Shown: positions 20,288 through 29,211, counted from the first letter of the stretch. The stretch is 64,000 nucleotides of DNA from Vibrio ishigakensis (GCF_024347675.1 NZ_AP024881.1:1116001-1180000), one strand, 5' to 3'. Notes: a model not told the origin generated them from the letters alone. A program made the numbers and translations.

Positions 20288-21667
20288 TTGAGCGACTTAA
20301 GATTTAACCAACTGCCGCTGTCTAAACCACTATTAGACAACCTTTCTACCCTTGGCTATGCCGAGATGACGCCAATTCAGGCGCAGAGCCTGCCTATGAT
20401 GTTAGCGGGTAAGGATGTGATCGGGCAGGGTAAAACAGGCTCGGGCAAAACTGCTGCCTTTGGTTTATCTCTGCTTAACAACCTGAATGTGAAGCGCTTT
20501 CGCGTGCAAACCCTAGTGCTGTGCCCAACCCGTGAGCTTGCTGACCAAGTAGCAAAAGAGATCCGTAAGCTGGCGCGTGCGATTCACAACATCAAGGTGC
20601 TTACCCTGTGTGGTGGTATGCCAATGGGGCCGCAGATTGGCTCCCTTGAGCACGGCGCACATATTCTTGTAGGTACGCCGGGTCGTATCCTAGATCACCT
20701 TGAGAAGGGCCGTATTAATCTGAACGAGCTTAACACTCTAGTGCTGGATGAAGCGGACCGTATGCTAGAGATGGGCTTCCAAGATGCTCTAGATGCCATT
20801 ATCGCTGAAGCGCCAAGTGAGCGTCAGACACTGCTATTTAGTGCGACATTCCCAGAGAAGATCCAACAGATTGCCAACCGCATCATGCAAAAGCCAGAAA
20901 TGGTGAAGGTAGAGTCTACCCATGACAACAGCAGCATCTCGCAGCACTTCTACAAGGTAGAAGATGATAACGAGCGTATGGATGCTCTAGAGACCCTTTT
21001 ATTGGTACATCAGCCTGAATCGGCAGTTATTTTCTGTAATACCAAGCGTGAAGTGCAGGACGTGGCAGATGAGCTTCATTACCGCGGCTTTAGCGTTATC
21101 GATATTCACGGTGACCTAGAGCAGCGAGACAGAAATCAGACTCTGGTTCAGTTTGCGAACAAGAGCGTTTCTATCCTTGTTGCGACCGACGTTGCCGCTC
21201 GTGGTCTTGATGTAGAAAACCTAGATGCGGTTATTAACTTCCAGCTTTCTCGCGATCCTGAGGTGCACGTGCATCGCATCGGCCGTACTGGTCGAGCAGG
21301 CAGTAAGGGCGTAGCTTGTAGTTTGTATAGCGACAAAGAGCATTACCGCGTTGCCATGATTGACGAATATATGGATATCGCTATCGAGCCAGAGACTCTT
21401 CCTCAGGCTGGCTCTCAGAAGCCGCTAAAACCAAATATGGTGACTATTGAGATCGCTGGTGGTAAGAAGCAGAAGGTTCGTGCAGGGGATATCCTAGGTG
21501 CCCTTACTGGTCAGAACGGCGTAGATGGCAAGAAGGTAGGCAAGATCAACCTGTTCGATATGCGCTCGTATGTAGCGGTCGACAGGTCTGTTTCAAACTT
21601 TGCGCTGAAGAAGCTTGAAAATGGGAAGATGAAAGGGCGTAAATTCAGAGCCCGCATCGTTAAATAA
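20288..21667 (+). CDS. dbpA: ATP-dependent RNA helicase DbpA
   Basis: DbpA is a DEAD-box helicase that acts in 50S ribosome assembly and is targeted to hairpin 92 of 23S rRNA. Motifs are complete: the Q motif (MTPIQAQSLP), GKTGSGKT, PTRELADQ, DEAD in VLDEADRM, SAT, and HRIGRTGRAG; the C-terminal DbpA RNA-binding domain ends GRKFRARIVK. I chose TTG 20288 as start: AAGGA is 6-7 bases upstream and the resulting 459 residues align end to end with the 457-residue E. coli protein. ATG 20273 is an alternative. Confidence 0.94.
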   Translation: MSDLRFNQLPLSKPLLDNLSTLGYAEMTPIQAQSLPMMLAGKDVIGQGKTGSGKTAAFGLSLLNNLNVKRFRVQTLVLCPTRELADQVAKEIRKLARAIHNIKVLTLCGGMPMGPQIGSLEHGAHILVGTPGRILDHLEKGRINLNELNTLVLDEADRMLEMGFQDALDAIIAEAPSERQTLLFSATFPEKIQQIANRIMQKPEMVKVESTHDNSSISQHFYKVEDDNERMDALETLLLVHQPESAVIFCNTKREVQDVADELHYRGFSVIDIHGDLEQRDRNQTLVQFANKSVSILVATDVAARGLDVENLDAVINFQLSRDPEVHVHRIGRTGRAGSKGVACSLYSDKEHYRVAMIDEYMDIAIEPETLPQAGSQKPLKPNMVTIEIAGGKKQKVRAGDILGALTGQNGVDGKKVGKINLFDMRSYVAVDRSVSNFALKKLENGKMKGRKFRARIVK

Positions 21668-21670
21668 CAA

Positions 21671-21695
21671 AAACCGGCTTTACGCCGGTTTTTTT
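21671..21695 (+). terminator. Terminator after dbpA
   Basis: An 8-bp stem (21671-21678 with 21684-21691), loop TTTAC, then a T run to 21695 that touches the stop codon of the converging LpxR-like gene. A-rich sequence upstream makes it potentially bidirectional. Confidence 0.88.
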
Positions 21696-22692
21696 AGAAC
21701 AGATAGAAGAGGGCAAGAGAGCCATTGGTATGAAATGACCTTGGGTCTTCTTGATAATCGCGGGTCTTGGTGGAAAGGGCAAGGCTTGCGCCCCATCCTT
21801 TATAGTAACCCACAGCACCGATAGTCGCGGTTGCTTGTAAGTGCTCCACCTCAGTTGCGGTAATGCCATCATCGGGTCTGTCGCCTTCAATGGTGATGTC
21901 GTTAAAGCGCACACGACCTTCGACACCACTGTAGAGGTACCAACCGGTTCTGCTACGCACGATAAGACCAGGATCAAGCGATGACTCATTGTTGATCTTG
22001 GCACTACCAAAGCTGTTGTTTAGACCTGCACCCCAACGCCAAATAGCGCTGCCTGCAATTTCACTTCGAAAATTACCTGCCATGACGCGAGCCTGAGTAC
22101 TAACTTCATGTTTGGTCGTTCCACTAAGCTCAGACTCATACCATTTGTCATTACGGTTATAGGTAAAGTTAAGCACGACCTGATTTTCGATCTGGTTGCC
22201 CCAGCCCTGTGGGTCATCAGATTTGATGATGCTGTGTACAAACTTCTGACCTTCCTCAGCGTAAGAGTTTGGACCTGTTGTACCTAGCATGAGGCTGTAC
22301 GAATTGATCTCAGAAGGGGCAATGGAATACAGGGTAGAGGACACATATAGGAGGCCTGCGTAAGGGCGCTCATCTTGAACCGGATCTGGGCTCTCAATGT
22401 CTTTAGGCGTCCACATCTTTTGTCCAACCTCAAGGTTATAGCGATGCAGTACATTGCCTGTTGGGTCAGCATCAAAGTGCGTACCTGGTAGGGAGTCAAA
22501 AAAGCCACCCGGAGTAACATCAAAGTCACTGGTGTAGCTAATAAAGACACCGTTAGTGTAGTCCTGATCTGTGGTTACGATACTGTCGTTATCGATACCA
22601 AAATAGAGGGTACTGTTTTGAGCAAATGTCGGCGCTGCAAAAAGGGGTGTAACTAATAGAAGATGACGCGCTGTGCGCTGGAAAGATGACAT
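21694..22692 (-). CDS. LpxR-like lipid A deacylase family outer-membrane protein (DUF2219)
   Basis: LpxR proteins are outer-membrane beta-barrels that remove the 3'-acyloxyacyl chain of lipid A. The 332 residues begin with a signal peptide cut after about residue 25 (AAPTFAQ), and end in an aromatic barrel terminus (LFYLF). Residues equivalent to the Salmonella LpxR active site are visible: N35-D36 in GIDNDS, T46 in DYTNG and H153 in KFVHSII, along with VQDERPYAGLLY and DPQGWGNQ. The fold and residues support the family; lipid A deacylation itself is inferred. It lies between pflB and dbpA without functional link to either. Confidence 0.85.
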   Translation of the reverse strand: MSSFQRTARHLLLVTPLFAAPTFAQNSTLYFGIDNDSIVTTDQDYTNGVFISYTSDFDVTPGGFFDSLPGTHFDADPTGNVLHRYNLEVGQKMWTPKDIESPDPVQDERPYAGLLYVSSTLYSIAPSEINSYSLMLGTTGPNSYAEEGQKFVHSIIKSDDPQGWGNQIENQVVLNFTYNRNDKWYESELSGTTKHEVSTQARVMAGNFRSEIAGSAIWRWGAGLNNSFGSAKINNESSLDPGLIVRSRTGWYLYSGVEGRVRFNDITIEGDRPDDGITATEVEHLQATATIGAVGYYKGWGASLALSTKTRDYQEDPRSFHTNGSLALFYLF

Positions 22693-22755
22693 ACTGCTCC
22701 GTGCTTATACTTCATGTCCTAATCCGTTAGGGGCGATTATGCCATAAAAAGGTAA

Positions 22756-22782
22756 TAAAAAACCCCGCCAAGGCGGGGTTTT
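22756..22782 (-). terminator. Terminator after pflB (minus strand)
   Basis: An 11-bp stem (22759-22769 with 22772-22782) closed by AA; on the minus strand a T tract follows. It lies 35 bp past the pflB stop and separates it from the LpxR-like gene. Confidence 0.9.
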
Positions 22783-22816
22783 AGTTATAACTTTCGTTCT
22801 AAGTCAAAGTTTTGAC

Positions 22817-25093
22817 TTATAGAGACTCAGTGAAAGTACGCGCGATTACGTCTTTTTGCTGTTCAGCAGTTAGAGAGTTGAAACGCACAGCGTAACCCGA
22901 TACACGGATAGTTAGCTGAGGGTATTTCTCTGGGTGCTTAACTGCGTCTTCTAGAGTTTCGCGGTTTAGTACGTTCACGTTTAGGTGTTGACCACCTTCG
23001 ATGTCAGTCTCGTGGTGGAAGTAACCATCCATCAGACCTGCAAGGTTAGCGCGTTGGCTATCTTCATCTTTACCTAGTGCGTTAGGTACGATAGAGAAGG
23101 TGTAAGAGATACCGTCTTGTGCATCAGCAAATGGTAGTTTACCTACTGAAGTTAGAGACGCTACAGCACCTTTCTCATCACGACCGTGCATTGGGTTTGC
23201 ACCTGGAGCAAATGGAGCACCAGCTTGACGACCATCAGGAGTAGTACCAGTCTTCTTACCGTATACCACGTTTGAAGTGATAGTTAGGATAGACTGAGTA
23301 GGACGAGCATCACGGTAAGTCTTAAGCTTACGGATCTTGTTCATGAATACAGAAACTAGTTCACAAGCGATGTCATCTACGCGAGCATCGTTGTTACCAA
23401 ATTTCGGATAGTCGCCTTCGATGTTGAAGTCGATAGCGATGCCATCTTCGTCACGAACTGGGCTTACTTTAGCGTACTTGATAGCAGCTAGTGAGTCAGC
23501 AGCAACAGATAGACCAGCAATACCACAAGCCATAGTACGAGCAACGTCACGGTCATGTAGAGCCATAAGCGCGGCTTCGTAGCTGTACTTGTCGTGTGAG
23601 AAGTGGATAGCGTTTAGTGCAGAAACGTACTGCTTCGCTAGCCAATCCATGAAGCTGTCTAGACCAGCCCAAACTTTGTCGAAGTCTAGAACTTCGTCAT
23701 TCATTGCTTCAGTCTTAGGACCTACTTGGATCTTAAGCTTCTCGTCCACACCACCGTTGATTACGTAAAGTAGTGTCTTAGCAAGGTTTGCACGTGCACC
23801 GAAGAACTGCATTTGCTTACCAACAACCATTGGAGATACACAACAAGCGATTGCGTAGTCATCAGACTCTAGGTCTGGACGCATTAGGTCGTCGTTCTCG
23901 TACTGGATTGAAGAAGTATCGATAGATACTTTTGCACAGAACTTCTTGAAGCCTTCAGGCAACTCTTCAGACCATAGAACAGTGATGTTTGGCTCTGGAG
24001 AAGGACCCATAGTGTATAGGCTGTTTAGGAAACGGAAGTTTGAACGCGTAACTAGAGTACGACCGTCAAGACCCATACCACCCATAGATTCTGTTGCCCA
24101 GATTGGGTCACCAGAGAACAGCTCATCGTACTCAGGAGTACGTAGGAAACGAACCATACGTAGCTTCATTACGAAGTGGTCGATCATTTCTTGAGCTTCT
24201 ACTTCAGTGATTTTGCCAGCAGCAATGTCACGCTCGATGTAGATGTCTAGGAATGAAGAAGTACGACCTAGAGACATAGCCGCGCCGTTTTGAGATTTAA
24301 CAGCTGCTAGGTAACCGAAGTAAGTCCACTGGATAGCTTCTTGAGCAGTTTGAGCTGGTTCAGAGATATCGTAGCCGTATTTAGCAGCCATTTCTTTCAT
24401 TTGACCAAGCGCGCGGTATTGCTCTTGAAGCTCTTCGCGCAGTTGCATGGTCATTTGTAGGTCTTCACCGTTCTCAAAGTCAGCTTGAGTTGAGTGGAAT
24501 TGAGCCGCTTTGTTCTTCATCAGGAAGTCGATTCCGTAAAGAGCAACACGACGGTAGTCACCGATGATACGACCACGGCCGTAAGCATCTGGAAGACCAG
24601 TTAGAACACCAGACTTACGACATTTTAGGATGTCAGGAGTGTAAATATCGAAAACGCCAGCATTGTGCGTTTTGCGGTACTCAGAGAAGATTTTCTTAAC
24701 TTGTGGATCAAGTTCGCGATCATAAGCTTTGCACGAACCTTCAACCATACGGATACCACCGTTAGGGATGATCGCACGCTTAAGTGGCGCTTCTGTTTGT
24801 AGACCAACGATAGTTTCTAGGTCTTTGTTGATGTAACCAGCATCGTGAGATGTGATGGTAGAGATAACAGAAGTGTCGAAATCAACAGGCGCGTGGGTTG
24901 AGTTCTCTTGCTTGATACCTTCCATTACTTTAGCCCAAAGCGTGTTAGTCGCTTCAGTGCCTTCAGTAACTAGGAAAGACTCATCGCCTTCATACGGCGT
25001 GTAGTTTTTCTGGATGAAATCACGAACGTTTACGTCGTTTTGCCACTCACCTGCAGCAAAACCTTCCCAAGCTTTAGCAAATTGCTCTGCCAT
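22817..25093 (-). CDS. pflB: Formate acetyltransferase (pyruvate formate-lyase) PflB
   Basis: PflB converts pyruvate and CoA to acetyl-CoA and formate during anaerobic growth, using a glycyl radical. The 758-residue enzyme has the catalytic cysteine pair in IACCVSPM near residue 417 and the radical glycine G733 in RVSGYAVRF, 25 residues from the end, as in E. coli PflB. The N-terminus [13 protein letters not shown] is also that of PflB rather than a diol dehydratase paralogue. AAGGTAGG lies before the ATG. No focA formate channel precedes it here. Activation needs PflA, encoded at 19281-20015. Confidence 0.97.
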   Translation of the reverse strand: MAEQFAKAWEGFAAGEWQNDVNVRDFIQKNYTPYEGDESFLVTEGTEATNTLWAKVMEGIKQENSTHAPVDFDTSVISTITSHDAGYINKDLETIVGLQTEAPLKRAIIPNGGIRMVEGSCKAYDRELDPQVKKIFSEYRKTHNAGVFDIYTPDILKCRKSGVLTGLPDAYGRGRIIGDYRRVALYGIDFLMKNKAAQFHSTQADFENGEDLQMTMQLREELQEQYRALGQMKEMAAKYGYDISEPAQTAQEAIQWTYFGYLAAVKSQNGAAMSLGRTSSFLDIYIERDIAAGKITEVEAQEMIDHFVMKLRMVRFLRTPEYDELFSGDPIWATESMGGMGLDGRTLVTRSNFRFLNSLYTMGPSPEPNITVLWSEELPEGFKKFCAKVSIDTSSIQYENDDLMRPDLESDDYAIACCVSPMVVGKQMQFFGARANLAKTLLYVINGGVDEKLKIQVGPKTEAMNDEVLDFDKVWAGLDSFMDWLAKQYVSALNAIHFSHDKYSYEAALMALHDRDVARTMACGIAGLSVAADSLAAIKYAKVSPVRDEDGIAIDFNIEGDYPKFGNNDARVDDIACELVSVFMNKIRKLKTYRDARPTQSILTITSNVVYGKKTGTTPDGRQAGAPFAPGANPMHGRDEKGAVASLTSVGKLPFADAQDGISYTFSIVPNALGKDEDSQRANLAGLMDGYFHHETDIEGGQHLNVNVLNRETLEDAVKHPEKYPQLTIRVSGYAVRFNSLTAEQQKDVIARTFTESL

Positions 25094-25289
25094 GATGTAC
25101 CTACCTTTTTAGTAGAAAAGAAACGTGCCTTTTCTTCCCCCTCTTATGGATGAAGAGTGTCCAATAACTCAGACACAGCACACTATTTAGATTAATAACA
25201 ATATGAATAAGTTTAGTCTTAACTTCTACTCATTGATATTGGTACTAAGGTTTCAAATTCAATAGTAACTTCAAAAATAATTATAATTT

Positions 25290-25303
25290 TTAAACTAAAT
25301 CAA
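25290..25303 (-). promoter_or_regulatory. Partial Fnr-like box upstream of pflB
   Basis: TTAAA-CTAA-ATCAA has a perfect right half-site and a 3-of-5 left half-site relative to TTGATNNNNATCAA. It lies about 200 bp upstream of the pflB start. Confidence 0.35.
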
Positions 25304-25387
25304 TAAAAGCGTTTTTTTGCAAACATTGAAGCCAAATCTGAATCTGAACTGTTAGATGGTGTTACGAAACTACCTTAGATAAGTAGT

Positions 25388-25414
25388 AAAAGGGTAGTGC
25401 ATCTGCACTACCCT
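25388..25414 (-). terminator. Terminator after the DUF3360 gene (minus strand)
   Basis: A perfect 11-bp stem (25391-25401 with 25404-25414); on the minus strand it is followed by TTTT. It ends the gene at 25422 and insulates pflB. Confidence 0.85.
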
Positions 25415-25421
25415 GCAACCA

Positions 25422-26963
25422 TTATAGGAAAGCTTTCAGGCCGTATTGTGGCTCAAGCATACCTACAGCAAGCATTGCCACTAGACATACGATGAATACG
25501 CCCACTGGAATGATGATCTTGTCAGCAAACGATAGACGTGAAGCACGCTCTTTGTCGCCGATTAGGCCGTTGTTGTCTAGGAACATGGTTAGTGCCCATG
25601 CTAGAACTGGGTTAGTTACAACCGCTGCAAAGATACAGATACCTGCTGCTTGAGAATCTTTGGTCTCTTTAACCATCTGCATACCCGCTTCAAGTAGAGG
25701 AAGGAATACACCTACAAGAAGAGCAACACGCATTACCGGTGGCCATACCGCTACGTCCATTGGGAAACCAAGGATAGCAACGATGATACAAAGGCTACCA
25801 AGTAGGATTGCACCCGCTGGGATAGGGCGTTTAGCAATTGCTGCTGGTATCATATAAGTACCCCAAGATGAAGTGATGTTACCACCACCTACAGCTGTAC
25901 CTACCATCTGACGGAATGAACACATAGTCATAGTGTCATCAACGTCCATAAGAACCTTCTCGGTCTTCTTAGGGTAGTTAAGCTCTTGGAAGATACGGTG
26001 ACCTAGGAAGTCAGGCGACCACATAGCTACCGCTAGGATTGCAAATGGTAGAGACGCGATGAAGTGAGATACGCCTGGTAGGCCTAGTTGCCAACCTTGC
26101 TCAGTGCTGCCCCACCAGTAAACTGGGTTTAGGTTAGGGATGCCCATCTCAGTTTCAAAGGTAAGGTCAAAACCTGCACCTAATGCTAGAGCGATAATAA
26201 GGCCGGCTATTGCACACACAGGGATCGCTAGCCAGCGCATACCGATCTTAGCTAGGTAAGCGTAGATACCGATGTTGATACCCAGTACCACTAAACCGAT
26301 GTAACCAAGGCTGCCTTGAGCAACGTCAGCTGACTGAAGGCCTACAGCCCAAGATTGGATGTCACCAATCTGGCTCATGGTACCAGTAAAGCCTAGGAAG
26401 ATAAGAAGACCACCTGCGGTACCTTCTGAGGTGAGGTTAACTAGTTTAGAGCCACCTTTAAAGTAGCTAAGTAGTAGACCGAAGATACCCAGTAGGATAG
26501 CTAGCGCAAGAGGGTGAGCACCTGCAAGTGCAATCGAACCGATGAGTGGAATCATCGGGCCGTGGTTACCTGCAAGGTTTGCACGAGGGTTAAAAAAGCC
26601 GGACGCTAGAATACAGAATAGAAGTGCAGGGATAAGCATCTCTACACGAGCCACTTCGATAGCGAAGTCTTTGCCTAGGTTAACGTGTGGCCAAGCTTGT
26701 GTCAGGCCGTCAGCCCAAGACATCATTACAGCAGAGTACATTGCGATAATGCCGATAGTACCTGCTAGTGCTGGAACCAAGTCTTCAAGTTCGAAACGGA
26801 AGTCACGGCCAGGTAGGTTAAGACCAAAGCGGCGTGGCTTCATGATTTGAAGTTCGTGGTCTAGGTAGTCAGAGCGGCTAGCAAACTCTGAGGCAGGACG
26901 GTGAAGTTCAGAGTAGCTTTTTTCTTCTACTTCTGACTGTGTCTGATTCACTGCGTCGGACAT
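25422..26963 (-). CDS. DUF3360 family membrane transporter
   Basis: The 513-residue protein is an integral membrane protein of the DUF3360 family, which I know mainly from Vibrio and relatives and which resembles SulP/NCS2-type (APC-superfamily) transporters. After a hydrophilic N-terminus of about 65 residues there are roughly 12 hydrophobic segments. The NPRANLAGNHGPMIPLIG and TAVGGGNITSSWGTYMIP segments look like the broken substrate helices of that fold. The substrate cannot be told from sequence. An excellent Fnr-like box about 200 bp upstream suggests anaerobic expression. It is a single-gene unit with its own terminator. Confidence 0.85.
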   Translation of the reverse strand: MSDAVNQTQSEVEEKSYSELHRPASEFASRSDYLDHELQIMKPRRFGLNLPGRDFRFELEDLVPALAGTIGIIAMYSAVMMSWADGLTQAWPHVNLGKDFAIEVARVEMLIPALLFCILASGFFNPRANLAGNHGPMIPLIGSIALAGAHPLALAILLGIFGLLLSYFKGGSKLVNLTSEGTAGGLLIFLGFTGTMSQIGDIQSWAVGLQSADVAQGSLGYIGLVVLGINIGIYAYLAKIGMRWLAIPVCAIAGLIIALALGAGFDLTFETEMGIPNLNPVYWWGSTEQGWQLGLPGVSHFIASLPFAILAVAMWSPDFLGHRIFQELNYPKKTEKVLMDVDDTMTMCSFRQMVGTAVGGGNITSSWGTYMIPAAIAKRPIPAGAILLGSLCIIVAILGFPMDVAVWPPVMRVALLVGVFLPLLEAGMQMVKETKDSQAAGICIFAAVVTNPVLAWALTMFLDNNGLIGDKERASRLSFADKIIIPVGVFIVCLVAMLAVGMLEPQYGLKAFL

Positions 26964-27164
26964 AAAATCCTCGTTAAAAAGTATAAAAAAATGAAAGAGA
27001 GTTACTGTTCAAAGATTCGTAAAAGATGTCAGTTTGCTCAGAGAACCGCCAAAAGTTGAGCTCTAGCACGTGACCGACGTGTTTATCTTAGGCGAAAATT
27101 TGAAAAATACTCATCAAATTTGAATTTGTTGTCGCGAGTTTAGCAAGCCGACCTATGGATTCAC

Positions 27165-27178
27165 TTGATCTCGATCAG
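27165..27178 (-). promoter_or_regulatory. Fnr-like box upstream of the DUF3360 gene
   Basis: TTGAT-CTCG-ATCAG matches TTGATNNNNATCAA at 9 of 10 defined positions. It lies about 200 bp upstream of the DUF3360 start and almost 400 bp upstream of the ABC operon, so the transporter at 25422 is the more likely target. Confidence 0.6.
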
Positions 27179-27518
27179 TTTAGGAAAATTAGTGAAACAA
27201 AAGTACAAAATAATCTTTCATAAACTGTTGATAAAATAAACAATTAGTTTCACTTATACATATTTTGTTCAACTCAATGTGTAAGTGACTGAAACCCCCT
27301 AAAAATGTTAATTATTTGTATTTTGGCGTGCTTTTTGGGTACAAATGCTTTACATTTGTTTCGTGATAAATCACTGTATTTAACTGAAATAGATGCCTTT
27401 TATTCTAAGAAAGGGATATATAGTCGATAAATGTGACTAAATATTGCTTAAGGAAAGTGGGAATCAGCCGTTGCCAATCGTTTTCCTTAGTGATAACTTG
27501 TCTCGCAACACACGGAAT

Positions 27519-27536
27519 TTGAGCCTTCGGGCCCAA
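27519..27536 (+). promoter_or_regulatory. UUCG-capped leader hairpin before the hisP-like gene
   Basis: TTGAGCC-TTCG-GGCCCAA forms a 7-position stem with one mismatch and a UUCG tetraloop preceded by C and followed by G. It ends one base before the AAGGAG ribosome-binding site, so it could protect the mRNA 5' end or affect initiation. Confidence 0.45.
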
Positions 27537-27553
27537 CAAGGAGTAAAAAGCGG

Positions 27554-28324
27554 ATGACAGACGTACCCGCATTACAAATCAAAGATCTGCATAAAACCTT
27601 CGGTCAGAACGAAGTGCTTAAAGGTATCTCTTTGGATGCTCACAAGGGCGATGTAATTTCTATCATTGGAAGTTCAGGCTCTGGTAAAAGTACTTTCTTG
27701 CGTTGCATAAACCTTCTAGAAACTCCTACCTCAGGCGAAATCTGGGTCAATGGTGAATTGATCGAGATGAAGAATGGTCGTCAGGGTGAGGCTATGCCTT
27801 CTAATGCAAAGCAGGTTCAGCGTATTCGTTCTCGTCTAGCCATGGTTTTCCAAGGCTTTAACCTTTGGTCACATATGACAGTTCTGGAGAACGTCATTGA
27901 AGCTCCAGTACACGTATTGGGCGTACCTAAGGCACAAGCCATTGAGAATGCAGAACTACTACTAAAGAAAGTAGGCCTCTACGAGCGTAAAGACTACTAC
28001 CCAGGACACTTGTCTGGTGGTCAGCAGCAGCGTGCGGCAATTGCCCGTGCTCTAGCGGTAGACCCAGAGGTTATGTTGTTTGATGAGCCGACATCAGCAC
28101 TTGACCCAGAACTAGTAGGTGAGGTTCTAGGGGTTATGCGTGACTTGGCTGAAGAAGGCCGAACCATGCTAGTAGTAACCCACGAAATGGCGTTTGCTCG
28201 CGATGTATCCAACCACGTGATGTTCTTGCATCAGGGTTTGGTTGAAGAGCAGGGCGCACCTTCTAAGTTGTTCACCAATCCGGAATCTGAACGACTGCAG
28301 CAATTTATTTCTTCTATTTATTAA
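27554..28324 (+). CDS. hisP: Basic amino-acid ABC transporter ATP-binding protein (HisP-like)
   Basis: This is the ATPase of a polar amino-acid importer, closest in my recollection to HisP/AotP (histidine, lysine, arginine, ornithine). The 256 residues carry Walker [10 protein letters not shown] at 39-47, the family segment FNLWSHMTVLENVIEAP, signature LSGGQQQRAAIARAL and Walker B MLFDEPTSALDPELVGEVL. AAGGAGT precedes the ATG. It is the first of four genes (ATPase, binding protein, two permeases). The order differs from the Salmonella hisJQMP operon, where the ATPase comes last, so the exact substrate is inferred. Confidence 0.9.
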   Translation: MTDVPALQIKDLHKTFGQNEVLKGISLDAHKGDVISIIGSSGSGKSTFLRCINLLETPTSGEIWVNGELIEMKNGRQGEAMPSNAKQVQRIRSRLAMVFQGFNLWSHMTVLENVIEAPVHVLGVPKAQAIENAELLLKKVGLYERKDYYPGHLSGGQQQRAAIARALAVDPEVMLFDEPTSALDPELVGEVLGVMRDLAEEGRTMLVVTHEMAFARDVSNHVMFLHQGLVEEQGAPSKLFTNPESERLQQFISSIY

Positions 28325-28345
28325 CCGAAGCGTTCTTAAAGCGCT

Positions 28346-28373
28346 CACAAAACACAACAACAAATCTCAAATC
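28346..28373 (+). promoter_or_regulatory. C/A-rich leader element before the binding-protein gene
   Basis: The sequence between the ATPase and binding-protein genes is unusually rich in C and A (ACACAACAACAAATC and flanks), directly upstream of the ribosome-binding site. In enteric bacteria such elements in leaders of amino-acid binding-protein genes are targets of the small RNA GcvB (consensus CACAACAY). The same 16 bases recur in the porin leader near 38194-38209. Confidence 0.4.
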
Positions 28374-28387
28374 ACAGGAGTATGGAC

Positions 28388-29161
28388 ATGAAAAAGTGGT
28401 TATTGGCAGCAACAATTGCAGCTACAGCACTATCTGGCGTTGCACAAGCTAAAGAGTGGAAAACAGTTCGTTTCGGTATCGAAGGCGCTTACCCTCCATT
28501 CAGTAAAACAGAAGCTGATGGCTCTCTAAGTGGCTTTGACGTTGATATGGCCAACGCACTTTGTAAAGAAATGGAAGTGAAGTGTGTACTTGTAGCTCAA
28601 GACTGGGATGGCATCATTCCTTCTCTACTAGCTCGTAAGTACGATGCCATCATCGCAGCTATGTCAATCACTGAAGAGCGTAAGAAGCGCGTAGACTTCA
28701 CTGGCAAGTACGCTCAGATCCCTAACAAATTCATCGCTAAGAAAGATGCAGGTCTAGAGTTCACTGACGCTGGTCTTGAAGGCGTTAAGATTGGTGTTCA
28801 GCGTGCAACTACGCACGATAAGTACCTAACTGACAACTACAAAAACGTAGAGATCGTTCGTTACGGTTCTTTCGACGAAGCTTACCTTGACCTAGCAAAC
28901 GGCCGTATCGCAGCTGTACTAGGTGACGCATCTGCGCTTGAAGAGGGTGTTCTTAACTCTGCACAGGGCGACCAGTACGAGTTCGTTGGTCCTTCTCTAA
29001 CTGATCCTAAGTGGTTCGGTGAGGGCATGGGTATTGCTGTGCGTAAGCAAGACAAAGACCTAACTGAGAAGCTGAACAAGGCTATCGAAGCGCTACGTGC
29101 AAACGGCGAATACCAAACTATCGCTGCTAAGTACTTCAACTACGACGTATACGGCGAGTAA
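28388..29161 (+). CDS. Periplasmic amino-acid-binding protein of the ABC importer
   Basis: This is the periplasmic receptor of the transporter, a family 3 solute-binding protein similar to HisJ/ArgT/AotJ. The 257 residues start with a signal peptide MKKWLLAATIAATALSGVAQA, then VRFGIEGAYPPFSKTEADG, GFDVDMANALC and the AAMSITEERKKRVDFT motif typical of basic amino-acid receptors. I chose ATG 28388, 7 bases after the GGAG; the in-frame ATG 28382 sits only 1 base from it. Its codon choice looks like that of a highly expressed gene. A strong hairpin follows the stop. Confidence 0.92.
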   Translation: MKKWLLAATIAATALSGVAQAKEWKTVRFGIEGAYPPFSKTEADGSLSGFDVDMANALCKEMEVKCVLVAQDWDGIIPSLLARKYDAIIAAMSITEERKKRVDFTGKYAQIPNKFIAKKDAGLEFTDAGLEGVKIGVQRATTHDKYLTDNYKNVEIVRYGSFDEAYLDLANGRIAAVLGDASALEEGVLNSAQGDQYEFVGPSLTDPKWFGEGMGIAVRKQDKDLTEKLNKAIEALRANGEYQTIAAKYFNYDVYGE

Positions 29162-29187
29162 TCTCGCTACAAGGTAAACCCTTGATT

Positions 29188-29211
29188 GTGCCTCCGCTTT
29201 TGCGGGGGCAC
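29188..29211 (+). other. Strong hairpin between binding-protein and permease genes
   Basis: A 10-bp G/C-rich stem with one G-T pair (29188-29197 with 29202-29211) and loop TTTT, with no T tract after it. Hairpins of this kind after periplasmic receptor genes protect the upstream mRNA and give more receptor than permease. Confidence 0.6.

Larger units (their letters stand above)
25094..25421. other. Intergenic region upstream of pflB
   Basis: This 328-bp, A/T-rich gap holds the pflB leader and promoter region, an Fnr-like box at 25290-25303 and the terminator of the DUF3360 gene at its right end. I see no ORF with a ribosome-binding site and no structured RNA. The large leader is consistent with the multi-promoter control known for pfl in E. 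coli. Confidence 0.5.
26964..27553. other. 590-bp regulatory region between the DUF3360 gene and the ABC transporter operon
   Basis: No supported ORF lies here. Contents seen are an Fnr-like box at 27165-27178, a direct-complement pair GTGAAAC / GTTTCAC around 27190-27255, the palindrome GTGATAAATCAC at 27365-27376, TAAGGAAA paired with TTTCCTTA around 27450-27489, and a UUCG-loop hairpin just before the hisP-like gene. The A/T richness suggests promoters for both directions; I cannot place start sites. Confidence 0.5.

Noticed and set aside
27099..27130. Possible ArgR boxes (TTTGAAAAATACTCAT and TTTGAATTTG) upstream of the ABC operon
   Set aside because: The spacing of the first is one base short of the ARG box and the second lacks a right half; both are over 400 bp from the importer.
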